From: Loigolactobacillus coryniformis subsp. coryniformis KCTC 3167 = DSM 20001
GTDB taxonomy: Bacteria > Bacillota > Bacilli > Lactobacillales > Lactobacillaceae
Assembly (NCBI RefSeq): GCF_002706425.1
Contig: NZ_CP017713.1
Span: 2,666,001 to 2,730,000 of the forward strand
Reading direction: 5' to 3'
Length of the DNA stretch: 64,000 bases
Made by a program: the position numbers and the translations under genes. The notes below the pieces were generated by a model that ran no database searches, had not been told where the DNA came from, and worked only from the letters and a program-made list of their open reading frames with translations. Of the stretch, positions 16,880-25,807 are shown piece after piece. The first letter of the stretch is position 1; each line of letters starts with the position of its first letter.

Positions 16880-17863
16880 TTACTTCAAGCCAGCGCGGGC
16901 CTTCAACGGCTGCCACCAAGCTTCATTATCTTGATACCATTTGATGGTCTTGACGATCCCAGTATCAAACGTATATTCTGGTTCCCAACCCAGTTCAGTT
17001 TCGATCTTCTTGGGATCGATAGCGTAACGACGATCATGACCTAAGCGATCAGCCACATACTTGATCCGGGAATCTGGTAAGTCCAAGGCTTCAATAATCC
17101 GATGGACAATTTGGTTGTTGGTTCGTTCGTTATGACCACCCACATTGTAGACTTCACCTTTTTTGCCTTCGCGGAAAACTAAATCGATGGCACGGCAATG
17201 ATCGGTAACGTATAACCAATCGCGGATGTTTTTACCATCACCATAAATCGGCAAGTCCTTGCCTTCCATGCCGTTGGAGACCATTAATGGAATCAACTTT
17301 TCGGGGAATTGGTAAGGACCGTAGTTGTTGGAACAACGCGTGATGTTCACGTTCAAACCGTACGTTTCGTAGTAAGCCCGCACGATCATATCAGCAGAAG
17401 CTTTACTAGCGGAGTACGGCGAGTTCGGCTGTAGGGGTGAGGTTTCTGCAAAGTAACCTTCTGCACCTAATGTCCCGTAAACTTCATCGGTGGAAACTTG
17501 AAGATACTTACCCACGTTTTCTTTTTTCGCCACATCTAATAGTGCCAATGTCCCTTGAACATTGGTTTCGATGAAGACTTCCGGATGCAAGATCGAACGA
17601 TCCACATGGGATTCAGCCGCAAAGTTGATGATGCCGTCGATATTGAATTCATGGACCAAATGCGTGACTAATTCACGATTCGTGATATTGCCGTGAACAA
17701 AATGATGACGCGGTTCGTCTTTCAGATCGTCCAAATTATGGCTATTGCCGGCATAGGTCAATAAGTCCAAGTTAACGATCGTATCTTCTGGATGGGCGTC
17801 CAACATGTAGTGGACGAAATTAGCGCCGATAAAGCCGGCCCCACCGGTAACTAAAAGGTTCAT
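16880..17863 (-). CDS. rfbB: dTDP-glucose 4,6-dehydratase
   Basis: It forms dTDP-4-keto-6-deoxyglucose, the second step of dTDP-rhamnose synthesis. From the ATG at 17863 the product is 327 aa and starts MNLLVTGGAGFIGANFVHYM. Further landmarks are FAAESHVDRSI, VSTDEVYG and the catalytic YSASKAS, then NITRCSNNYGPYQFPEKL. The ATG overlaps the rfbC stop (TAATG), so the genes are translationally coupled. An upstream in-frame ATG 18 bp earlier lies inside rfbC and has no better signal. Confidence 0.96.
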   Translation of the reverse strand: MNLLVTGGAGFIGANFVHYMLDAHPEDTIVNLDLLTYAGNSHNLDDLKDEPRHHFVHGNITNRELVTHLVHEFNIDGIINFAAESHVDRSILHPEVFIETNVQGTLALLDVAKKENVGKYLQVSTDEVYGTLGAEGYFAETSPLQPNSPYSASKASADMIVRAYYETYGLNVNITRCSNNYGPYQFPEKLIPLMVSNGMEGKDLPIYGDGKNIRDWLYVTDHCRAIDLVFREGKKGEVYNVGGHNERTNNQIVHRIIEALDLPDSRIKYVADRLGHDRRYAIDPKKIETELGWEPEYTFDTGIVKTIKWYQDNEAWWQPLKARAGLK

Positions 17864-18432
17864 TATGCTTTGGCCTCCCAAGTAAAGTTCAATTCAGCGT
17901 CTTTCAAACGAGGATGATGTTGATCCTTTTCCGACAAGACCAAATGATCCAATGGCATTGGCCAAACAATACCAATATCAGGATCATCATAGGCGATGCC
18001 ACGATCAGCTTTGGGTTCGTAGTAGCCATCCACTTTATAGGCTACATTCACGTTCGGCGTCAAGGTCACAAAGCCGTGGGCAAAGCCTTTAGGGACCAAT
18101 AATTGGCGATGGTTGTATTCGCTTAAAATATAACCTTCCCACTGGCCGTATGTCGGTGAACCTTTACGGACATCAACTAAAACGTCATAGATCACCCCTG
18201 TAATAGCGCGCAATAACTTAGTTTGCGCATAAGGCGCTAATTGATAATGCATCCCGCGCAACACCCCGGGTTCAACCGATAAGGATTGATTGTCTTGAGT
18301 GAAGTCGTTGTCGATACCAGCTGCAACGAATTTGTTCTTAGTGTAAGTTTCCGTGAAAAAGCCACGGTGATCGCCGAACACATCAGTTTCCACGATACGG
18401 ACATCTTGTAAGTTTGTTTTTAAAACGTTCAT
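17863..18432 (-). CDS. rfbC: dTDP-4-dehydrorhamnose 3,5-epimerase
   Basis: The third step of dTDP-rhamnose synthesis. The 189-aa cupin protein has DVFGDHRGFFTETY, TQDNQSLSVEPGVLRGMHYQ with the catalytic histidine, and VPKGFAHGFVTL, all highly conserved in RfbC. The ATG has GGAGAG upstream, and 40 bp separate it from rfbA. Confidence 0.96.
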   Translation of the reverse strand: MNVLKTNLQDVRIVETDVFGDHRGFFTETYTKNKFVAAGIDNDFTQDNQSLSVEPGVLRGMHYQLAPYAQTKLLRAITGVIYDVLVDVRKGSPTYGQWEGYILSEYNHRQLLVPKGFAHGFVTLTPNVNVAYKVDGYYEPKADRGIAYDDPDIGIVWPMPLDHLVLSEKDQHHPRLKDAELNFTWEAKA

Positions 18433-18471
18433 GAGTCTCTCCTTATATGTTTCTGAGTTTGCCTAAACGTG

Positions 18472-19356
18472 CTAGCCTAAATACTCCAACTGATCAGTCG
18501 CTAAGCGGATCATGTACTGCCCGTATTCAGTTTTCTTCAGTGGCTGCGCTAACTCTAATAACTTATCTTTGCCAATGTAGCCCATCCGGTAAGCAATTTC
18601 TTCTAAGCAAGCGACTTCCAAATTTTGCCGCGTTTGGATAGTTTCGATGAAGCTGGATGCCTGTTGCAATGAAGCGTGGGTACCGGTATCTAACCAAGCA
18701 AAGCCACGACCCATTAATTGCACATCCAGCTGGCCCCGACGCAAATATTCTTGATTGACGTCAGTGATCTCTAACTCGCCCCGTGGCGATGGTTTGATCT
18801 TTTTAGCAATATCCACTACTTGATTATCGTAGAAATACAAGCCAGTGACCGCGTAGTTACTGGTTGGGTGTTCTGGCTTTTCGACGATCGAAATGGCGTG
18901 ATGGTTTTCATCAAAATCCACCACCCCAAAACGTTCTGGATCATTGACATGATAACCAAAGACGGTGGCGCCGACGGTTTTAGCCGCCGCTTCCTGTAAC
19001 ATTTTGGACAAGCCACCGCCATAGAAAATATTATCGCCGAGGATCAAACAAACCGAATCACCGGCAATAAAATCTTCCGCTAACAGAAAAGCTTCCGCCA
19101 ATCCGTTGGGCTTTTCTTGGACCTTGTACGAAATATTCAACCCTAATTCATGCCCGTCCTGAAATAATTCTTCAAACCGTGGCGTGTCCTTAGGCGTGGA
19201 AATGATGCAAATATCTTGAATTCCCGCTAACATTAAGCTGGACAGCGGATAATAGATCATTGGTTTATCGTAAACCGGGATCAATTGTTTCGAAATTGCC
19301 CGGGTAACCGGGTACAGGCGGGTTCCCGAGCCGCCGGCAAGAATGATACCTTTCAT
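18472..19356 (-). CDS. rfbA: Glucose-1-phosphate thymidylyltransferase
   Basis: It makes dTDP-glucose from glucose-1-phosphate and dTTP, the entry step of the rhamnose pathway. From the ATG at 19356, with a strong AGGAGG site, it is 294 aa and starts [18 protein letters not shown], followed by [17 protein letters not shown] and the metal-site GDNIFYG. The in-frame extension to 19413 lies inside an inverted repeat and is not supported. It is the first rfb gene. Confidence 0.96.
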   Translation of the reverse strand: MKGIILAGGSGTRLYPVTRAISKQLIPVYDKPMIYYPLSSLMLAGIQDICIISTPKDTPRFEELFQDGHELGLNISYKVQEKPNGLAEAFLLAEDFIAGDSVCLILGDNIFYGGGLSKMLQEAAAKTVGATVFGYHVNDPERFGVVDFDENHHAISIVEKPEHPTSNYAVTGLYFYDNQVVDIAKKIKPSPRGELEITDVNQEYLRRGQLDVQLMGRGFAWLDTGTHASLQQASSFIETIQTRQNLEVACLEEIAYRMGYIGKDKLLELAQPLKKTEYGQYMIRLATDQLEYLG

Positions 19357-19412
19357 TTGAATGTTCCTCCTACTCAAAATTAAAGCTTGATTTCTGTCCC
19401 AGAAATTTACCA

Positions 19413-19452
19413 ATCAGCAGTGACATAATATGGCATGCCAGACACTGCTGAT
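19413..19452. repeat. Perfect inverted repeat upstream of rfbA
   Basis: ATCAGCAGTG (19413-19422) and its exact complement (19443-19452) enclose 20 nt that include a TGGCATGCCA palindrome. No T run follows, so it is not an ordinary terminator. It lies in the leader of the rfb genes, about 57 bp before the rfbA start. Confidence 0.6.
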
Positions 19453-19542
19453 CATTATTTATTGACAGTCAAAAATGACGTAAACTAACCTTCAATAGTT
19501 TACCACAAAATGGATTACTGCAAATATATGACTTTATTTAAG

Positions 19543-20430
19543 TCACTTTTTAGGATACTCAACTTTAGGATTAAAAAATAGGCCAGCTATCATCCCACTG
19601 ACTAATGCTCTAATTCGAACTGATTTATGATCACGAGCGCTGGCCAAGATACGAAAAATATAGAACAGATCAGAAAGATAAGTGCGCACAGTATTGGCTT
19701 TAGAAGCATAACGCCGACTAATATAAATTAAATTACGATATAAATAAGTGTAGCGCTGAATTCTATTCGGTTCATCGTTGATCAACGTCGCATCTGCTAA
19801 ATTTAGTTTGGTTTTATGTACCACGATACTTTCACTGACAAAATAACTGGGATACTTTTGTGAAATCCTAGTTGTATATTCAGTATCATCGCCCCAGATA
19901 AACATTTCTTTTACTGGTAACCCTAGTTCGGCGACAGTTTTTCTTTGCACTAACACGGACACAAAAGTTGCCGTTTTAACCTGAATTAAATTATCGCTGA
20001 TCCGTTGCGACCAATTCACGACTGGTGCAGGAATATTTGAGCTTTCACCATTTGTCCAGCGTACGTTACTACATAAAAAGCCAAAGTGTTGTTGTAAATT
20101 AGCTGCGCCCTTTAGAAGTTGTGCGAGACAATCAGAGTCAGGAATGGTGTCATCATCCATGATCCAGAAGTAATCATCATTAGTTTGTTGATAAGCGATC
20201 TTCATCCCCAAGCTAAATCCAGCTGCACCACCAATATTTTGTGCGACGTTGTGAACAATGTATTGATCACCTTCAAGATCAGCAAGATATTCAGTTGTTC
20301 CATCACTACTATTATTATTAACGATCACAATATGTGCTAACGCTTCAGTTTGCTTTTGTAGTGCTTGCAAGCACTCCTTCAATAAATCTAGCCGATTGTA
20401 AGTAACTAAAACACAACTAACTTGTACCAT
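19543..20430 (-). CDS. Family 2 glycosyltransferase
   Basis: A 295-aa GT-A transferase with VSCVLVTYNRLDLLKECL at the N-terminus, IVNNNSSDGT, and WIMDDDTIPD as the metal-binding DXD region. MFIWGDDTEYTTRI near residue 190 is the acceptor-side motif shared with GlfT-like and rhamnosyl transferases. It ends the upstream three-gene glycosyltransferase unit that begins at 22240. Donor sugar is unknown; galactofuranose or rhamnose are both consistent with the cluster. Confidence 0.85.
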   Translation of the reverse strand: MVQVSCVLVTYNRLDLLKECLQALQKQTEALAHIVIVNNNSSDGTTEYLADLEGDQYIVHNVAQNIGGAAGFSLGMKIAYQQTNDDYFWIMDDDTIPDSDCLAQLLKGAANLQQHFGFLCSNVRWTNGESSNIPAPVVNWSQRISDNLIQVKTATFVSVLVQRKTVAELGLPVKEMFIWGDDTEYTTRISQKYPSYFVSESIVVHKTKLNLADATLINDEPNRIQRYTYLYRNLIYISRRYASKANTVRTYLSDLFYIFRILASARDHKSVRIRALVSGMIAGLFFNPKVEYPKK

Positions 20431-20450
20431 TACGCCACACTCTTTCTTTT

Positions 20451-21389
20451 TTATGTCTGAGCAATATGTGCAACAATTTCCTGTAAGTATTGCTTGTCAT
20501 TTGTATTATCAACCGTATGCCCCGCAGCAAGTTCATTGACATATTTATTTTTAAGCGGTGTTCTGACCGTTGCCTTAGCTTGAAACCAATCATACTCCAC
20601 ATCAGCATGGCCGATATCTAGCGCCCAAAAACCTACTTGAGCCAAATCGTAAGCCAACACTGTTGCAGTAGGTCCAAGCGCAATTAAAATTACATCATCT
20701 GGTCGCGCGATTGCTTTAGTTTGCGCTAAAATAGCCGCATACTGTTTAAAAGCATTAGTACTTGGACAAATAATTCGCCGAACAGAACGTGCTGTAGCTA
20801 AAAAATCATTGCTCAGTCCAAAGCGAGTCGCCGCACCTTCAACGATCAACACATTACGATCAGCCCATAAATGCTTGATCTGTGCAAAAAACTGCTCACT
20901 CTGCACTTTATCACGGCGATCGATATAAGGCCGAGTAAAATTTGCATCATAATAGCGTTTATTTGGCTGCAGATACTTAACGATTTTAAAACCGTAATGA
21001 CTTAGAATATGACGCCAAGCACCAGCATTAGTCCGTGTATACTGCTGTAAACCATCAAAAACATCTGGTAAACAAATCATGATGTTAGCTTGATTGGATT
21101 TAATGATTTCCTGCAATCGTCGAGCTAATTCTGGAGTTGTGTCCTGAAAGGAATCATTTTTAATATTCATCATCCAACGAAATTCACCATCACCATAGCG
21201 CGCTACCGAAAGATGATGTTGATTTAAGTACGCTAAAGTTTGCTTAGTATTGGCTACCTGCGGCCGCGGAGCTCGCCACATGAACCAGAGGTAACGTAAC
21301 GACATGATCGGATGTGCAGCATGCTGTAGTAAACTATAAAGCGTATCATTACTTATCATTTGCTTAATCTGAGCTAATTTTGAAGTCAT
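20451..21389 (-). CDS. GT-D type glycosyltransferase (DUF1792 family)
   Basis: The protein carries SVARYGDGEFRWM, the GDGE motif of the GT-D fold, and near its C-terminus DIGHADVEYDWF, a second hallmark of DUF1792. The middle VLIVEGAATRFG and VILIALGPTATVLAYDL fit the Rossmann-like core. Founding members transfer glucose in streptococcal glycan assembly. The start is uncertain: ATG at 21389 gives 312 aa, while a TTG at 21407 overlaps the upstream stop. It lies between two family 2 transferases in one operon. Confidence 0.85.
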   Translation of the reverse strand: MTSKLAQIKQMISNDTLYSLLQHAAHPIMSLRYLWFMWRAPRPQVANTKQTLAYLNQHHLSVARYGDGEFRWMMNIKNDSFQDTTPELARRLQEIIKSNQANIMICLPDVFDGLQQYTRTNAGAWRHILSHYGFKIVKYLQPNKRYYDANFTRPYIDRRDKVQSEQFFAQIKHLWADRNVLIVEGAATRFGLSNDFLATARSVRRIICPSTNAFKQYAAILAQTKAIARPDDVILIALGPTATVLAYDLAQVGFWALDIGHADVEYDWFQAKATVRTPLKNKYVNELAAGHTVDNTNDKQYLQEIVAHIAQT

Positions 21390-21403
21390 CTTTTTCACTA
21401 CTT

Positions 21404-22240
21404 TCAAACAGAGGGTTTACGCCGGATCATCCATTTCAGTAATAACTTCACTTTTGCAAAGTCACGTTTTAAAATAAGCTGACTGAATAATCGAAGCCAT
21501 ACATGTCGCCAATACTGCCATGAACTAATTTTCTGGAACCGATGATAATATAGCCATTCTGCCCGTATAATGCCTTGATAACGCGCAGTTGAGATCGATT
21601 GCGTGTGCATCACTGATAACTCATGCATCAACTGACTTTGTAAAACCAATACTGGCTGATGCGTTTGTCTGACTTGATAAAAGAGCCAATAGTCTAAAAA
21701 GTCCAGCGGAAACTGTAGCTCAAAACCACCACATTGTTGCAAAAAGTCAACCCGAAAACAAGCTGCTGAATTAATAGCCGTTACCTCATTTTGATAACCG
21801 CTGGTAACAGGGATTACTTTAAACGGTTGTGCAGCGCGTATCGGTGATATCAATTGCCCAGCTGCCTGAATTTTAGGAACGATCGCGATTGGCTGTACTT
21901 TGGCAGTCACTGCTGTAAATAATTCCGCTAAATAGCTCGGTGTTAATTTAGTGTCCTGATCTAGCAGCAAGAGATAGTCACTATTTTGCTGCACAGCGAT
22001 AGCCAACGCTTGATTATAGGCAGCTGCTAAACCAACGTTTCGCTGACTATGATAATACTCAAAGTTAGGTAAAAGCTGGGTTGGTACTAGTTGTGCCTGC
22101 TTCGAGTTATCAAATATGACAAAATGGATCTGCCGAATCATCGCCCAAGCAGCCGTCTTTTTCATAGCTTGCAACGAGCGAATCGTTTGTGCTGTATCCG
22201 CAGATATTTCATAAAGTACAATAATCGCAGTTAATCGCAT
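21404..22240 (-). CDS. Family 2 glycosyltransferase (rhamnosyltransferase-like)
   Basis: A 278-aa protein starting MRLTAIIVLYEISADTAQTI, with FVIFDNSK and YLLLLDQDTKLT as the nucleotide-sugar and DXD motifs and the FPLDFLDYWLF stretch near the C-terminus. It resembles RfbN/RfbF-type rhamnosyltransferases. The ATG at 22240 has GGAG 6 nt upstream and is preferred to an ATG 12 bp earlier. It is the most upstream intact gene of the polysaccharide cluster. Confidence 0.85.
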   Translation of the reverse strand: MRLTAIIVLYEISADTAQTIRSLQAMKKTAAWAMIRQIHFVIFDNSKQAQLVPTQLLPNFEYYHSQRNVGLAAAYNQALAIAVQQNSDYLLLLDQDTKLTPSYLAELFTAVTAKVQPIAIVPKIQAAGQLISPIRAAQPFKVIPVTSGYQNEVTAINSAACFRVDFLQQCGGFELQFPLDFLDYWLFYQVRQTHQPVLVLQSQLMHELSVMHTQSISTARYQGIIRAEWLYYHRFQKISSWQYWRHVWLRLFSQLILKRDFAKVKLLLKWMIRRKPSV

Positions 22241-22449
22241 TGTTTTCTCCATTTCCGTAAATACCTACTCCTTATTGTATGAAAAATCGTATCGCTTTGA
22301 TAGTCATCAGCAAGAATTTAAGAAATTATTCATTGTAGTGCTCTGTTATCTATACAACTACTAACTAAAAATCCGCATAATCAAATATCACTTCATACCA
22401 AAACACCTTACCTAAAACCGCTCACATTTTCAGTATACTTAATTCAGGA

Positions 22450-23620
22450 GTTTATTTTAACAAAAAAGAATTGGGGCGTTATTGAAATATTAACTATTAT
22501 TCTGCTGAGTTTGATCGCATCGGTACTTATTTGGCTGCTAGCATTACTGCAACCCAAATAAGTGTACCAAAACATCTGCAACTAAATTAGCTCTAGGCTT
22601 ATTAGTTGCATTTGAACGCCAATTCAAATTACATCAGAAAATTAGTCTTGGTATTTTAGTCGTTCTAGCCGTGATTGTGGCTTATGGCAGAGGTAAAACG
22701 ATTTTCGCTGTAAACCCGTTGCTAATAGCATTCAAACCGAAACTGTCGATAGTAAAAACACACCTACCTTCAAAAAAGGCGTTACATCAGTAGCTTTGTC
22801 TCCGAAAAGAATTAAGAATAGGATGAACAAAAACATGAACGATGTGCCTAATTTACAATATTATCGGCTCGGCGATATCCAAACGCAATACTATCACAAT
22901 AAGCCCGTCTACATTGCCCCAGTCAAGTTCGATGGCTTTTTTAAATATTACACGGCTAAACAAAAAGTACCCGGCTATTTTATTATTGATGCGACATCTA
23001 CGCTTAGTCTAAATTCGTGAAGGCACCGATGATATATACTGATTTTAGCTATTTGAGCCGCAACGCTTGGCGGCGAAGCTACGACTTGGTTAGCAGCAAA
23101 CGGCAGCAATTCGCAATTAGAAGTCAACGAAGCTGATCAAACCAAGCGATACGCCTTGCAACATTTACTACAGTGGATTGATGAAGACATCACCGCCGAC
23201 GTGGCTAATTCTTCAATGAATCAGGCCAACGGTAGTTACCAATACAGTTGGCTCAATATGCATTTTGGTAAAAACTGGCATTCAGTTGCCGACGAACAAT
23301 AGTGTTATTTCAACTTTTGATAAACAAGGTAAAGTACTGTACGTTACCGACTTTACTAATCCGCGTTCAGACGCTGATAGTGCCTTAGGTTACTCAATGA
23401 TCAACACACACACCGGTAAGTTGATGTACTAGAAAACACATGGGATCATGGACTCAGATGATGCTAAGAAAAATACCGATAACAACTACAAAGCACAGCA
23501 GTAGTAAGCTTCTATGCCCGCTATTTACAACATCAATGGTCGGTCAACCTGGGTGCTCTCAATTTTAGACGCCACTAGCGCTTTTGTGGTTACTATTTAG
23601 ACGCTGCCGATCAATCAATC
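22450..23620 (+). pseudogene. Heavily degraded gene for a membrane-anchored protein
   Basis: Fragments of one protein can be read in alternating frames on the plus strand: a membrane helix (WGVIEILTIILLSLIA near 22480), a second (ISLGILVVLAVIVAYGR near 22650), then YYRLGDIQTQYYHNKPVYIA and FDGFFKYYTAKQKVPGYFII around 22860-22990, KFVKAPMIYTDFSYLS near 23015, and a C-terminal part to about 23480. Multiple frameshifts and stops separate them and the start codon is lost, though AGGAG and a TATACT box remain near 22440. I recall similar lactobacillar membrane proteins but cannot name the family. It is not functional as it stands. Confidence 0.7.
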
Positions 23621-23630
23621 CACGCCAAAA

Positions 23631-23666
23631 AGCGTCCATTGACAACTTAGCCAATGGACGTTTTTT
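23631..23666. terminator. Bidirectional terminator
   Basis: CGTCCATTG (23633-23641) pairs with CAATGGACG (23652-23660), with a T run on the plus side and an A run on the other. It serves nagR on the minus strand, whose stop lies at its edge, and the decayed gene on the plus strand. Confidence 0.85.
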
Positions 23667-24366
23667 AACGTTCCAAATAAAATTCAAAGCGACTACCGAC
23701 GTATTGAGTACGCACGTATTCAAACGGTTCGCCGCTCTTCAAGAATGAAATTTGGCGTAACCGCAGAATTGGATCGCCGCGTTTAATGTCAAGTAGTTCA
23801 GCGATGCGTTCGGAAGCAACTTGGGCCGTGACCGTTTGTTGTGCACCGCCCAGCGTCAAACCAGCTTTGTGTTCCAAAGTACGATACAACGAACTGGTAA
23901 TCTCCGGCTTACTAAACTCACGCACCAATTCTTCGGGCACAGTAGCAACTTCGAAACTGATCGGCACGTCATCAGCGTAACGAATTCGTTCCATTCGCAG
24001 CACCTGGGCATCTTCAGTTAACTGAAGTTTTTCTTTTTCTGATAGCGAAGGGCTGGCAACATGATAAGAAACTGTTTTGCTAGATGGCTTCTTGCCTTGT
24101 GCTAACATGATGTCGGTAAAACTGGTGACACCGGACATTTTTTCCTGAACTTTTTGGTTGGCAACATAGGTACCGGCACCAACGCGGCGTTCTAAAATAC
24201 CTTCATCGACTAAGGTTTGAATGGCTTGGCGTAATGTCATCCGACTAACGCCGAACGTTACTGATAATTCGCGTTCGGAGGGAATGCGGTCGCCAACTGC
24301 CCATTTGCCGGCTTCAATGTCACGTTTGATCGAATTATGGATCTGGATATAGACTGGTGATTCCAT
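23665..24366 (-). CDS. nagR: GntR-family regulator with UTRA domain (NagR/YvoA-like)
   Basis: The 233-aa product has an N-terminal winged helix (ERELSVTFGVSRMTLRQAIQ, about 29-48) and a C-terminal UTRA ligand domain, with VPEELVREF and RGDPILRLRQI as landmarks. It is a cytoplasmic repressor; the UTRA partner nagA directly upstream points to glucosamine-6-phosphate or GlcNAc-6-phosphate as effector. The ATG has AAGGAGG upstream. A plausible operator is seen in the nagA promoter. Confidence 0.9.
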   Translation of the reverse strand: MESPVYIQIHNSIKRDIEAGKWAVGDRIPSERELSVTFGVSRMTLRQAIQTLVDEGILERRVGAGTYVANQKVQEKMSGVTSFTDIMLAQGKKPSSKTVSYHVASPSLSEKEKLQLTEDAQVLRMERIRYADDVPISFEVATVPEELVREFSKPEITSSLYRTLEHKAGLTLGGAQQTVTAQVASERIAELLDIKRGDPILRLRQISFLKSGEPFEYVRTQYVGSRFEFYLER

Positions 24367-24505
24367 ATTGGACCTCCTTCCAAATAAATAGCTTAATCAA
24401 GAATAATATAGTCTAAAGTAGCGTTAAAAAGCAACTATCGACGAAAGTTTATTAAAACAGAGTTCGGACGTTAATCGCGAACTCTGTCTCGTTACGTTTA
24501 AAATT

Positions 24506-25654
24506 TTAGTCAGCGTTGCGAACAAAATGACGGCCGTAGCTGTATGTTTCTAACAAGTTAGCAGCGTTATCAATAATGTTCATATCAGCGTCTTTACCGA
24601 CAGCAATGCCGCCTTTGCTATCTAGACCGAATTCGCGGGCCTGGTTAACTGAACTCATCAAAACAGCGTCGTAAAGGTCAGCTTCGGTGAACTTCAAAGC
24701 GTTCTTGAATGCATCAGGGTATTCCAAAACGGAACCAGCCAATGTGCCATCAGCTAAACGAGCTTGCTTGTCTTTAACAAAAACTTTTTGACCGCCAAGT
24801 TCACTTTCGCCCTCTGGCATCCCTTTTGAGCGCATCGAGTCAGTGACTAATTCAATGCGTTCTGGGCCCTTTTGGTCGAAAGCAAGTTCTAGCATATCTG
24901 GTACGATGTGGAAACCATCCATGATCAATTCAGCGTACATGTTGTTTTCCAACATAACGTGGCCAGTAACACCAGGTTCACGATGTTTGAATTCGCGTTG
25001 TGCGTTGTACAAATGGGTAGCGTGGCTCGCCTTGCTGGTCAATAATTGTTCACGAGTAGCGTTACTGTGACCAACAGCTGGCACAATATTATGCGCTAAA
25101 CAATAATCTTCGAACTCTTTGGCGTGATCATCTTCTGGCGCGTAAGTGATCAATTTAACCAAACCGCCAGCTAATTCATTCCAATGGTCAAGTAATTCAG
25201 GATCAGGATCTTTGATGTACTCTTCTGGTTGTGCACCTTTAAATTTAGCGGAAATGAATGGCCCTTCCAAATGAACGCCTTTGATCACTGGATTACGGTC
25301 AGCCGCTTCCTTAACCCCACGCATTGCTTTTTCAATGTTGGCGTTGGATTGTGTCATTGTTGTAGCAAAGTAAGTCGTGATACCTTCGTTTTGCGTCATT
25401 TTTTTGACCATAGCGTCGATCTCGTCCGCATTACCATCCATGGCGTCGAAACCATAACCACCGTGACTGTGTACATCGATAAATCCAGGAATGATCGTCT
25501 TACCAGTTGCCAAAATCACTTCATCGCCAGGGTAATTTTTGAAATCTTCCATTGATCCAACCGCTAAAATTTTGTCATCAAAACGAACAAAACCATCATC
25601 GATGATATCGTCACCAGTATAAATCGTGGCGTGCTTCAACACTTTTGTACTCAT
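24506..25654 (-). CDS. nagA: N-acetylglucosamine-6-phosphate deacetylase
   Basis: It hydrolyses GlcNAc-6-phosphate to glucosamine-6-phosphate and acetate, for amino-sugar use and cell-wall precursor supply. The 382-aa amidohydrolase has the metal-binding GFIDVHSHGGYGFD, then KGVHLEGPFIS, PAVGHSNATREQ, and LVTDSMRSKGMPEGE with the catalytic aspartate. The ATG has AAGGTGG upstream. Its partner nagB is not in the window. Confidence 0.96.
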   Translation of the reverse strand: MSTKVLKHATIYTGDDIIDDGFVRFDDKILAVGSMEDFKNYPGDEVILATGKTIIPGFIDVHSHGGYGFDAMDGNADEIDAMVKKMTQNEGITTYFATTMTQSNANIEKAMRGVKEAADRNPVIKGVHLEGPFISAKFKGAQPEEYIKDPDPELLDHWNELAGGLVKLITYAPEDDHAKEFEDYCLAHNIVPAVGHSNATREQLLTSKASHATHLYNAQREFKHREPGVTGHVMLENNMYAELIMDGFHIVPDMLELAFDQKGPERIELVTDSMRSKGMPEGESELGGQKVFVKDKQARLADGTLAGSVLEYPDAFKNALKFTEADLYDAVLMSSVNQAREFGLDSKGGIAVGKDADMNIIDNAANLLETYSYGRHFVRNAD

Positions 25655-25765
25655 TGATTTATTCCACCTTTTCCTAATTGAGGTAACCTTTACCGCAGTA
25701 AAAATCCCGTGACCTAAAACCGGCGCGTATCAAAAAATACCCACCTGCTTTAAATGAATAACTTT

Positions 25766-25794
25766 ATTATAATCGGTATAGACCAAAACTTCAA
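25766..25794 (-). promoter_or_regulatory. nagA promoter with NagR operator in the spacer
   Basis: On the minus strand -35 TTGAAG (25789-25794) and -10 TATAAT (25766-25771) are 17 bp apart. The spacer contains TTGGTCTATACCG (25774-25786), a near-palindrome of the dre type bound by NagR/YvoA (TGGTCTAGACCA core). Binding there would block RNA polymerase; this role is inferred. Confidence 0.7.
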
Positions 25795-25807
25795 GCGTTG
25801 GTCAACG

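Noticed and set aside
22796-23020. Independent 74-aa gene
   Set aside because: It is an internal fragment of the decayed membrane-protein gene, continuous with fragments in other frames on both sides.
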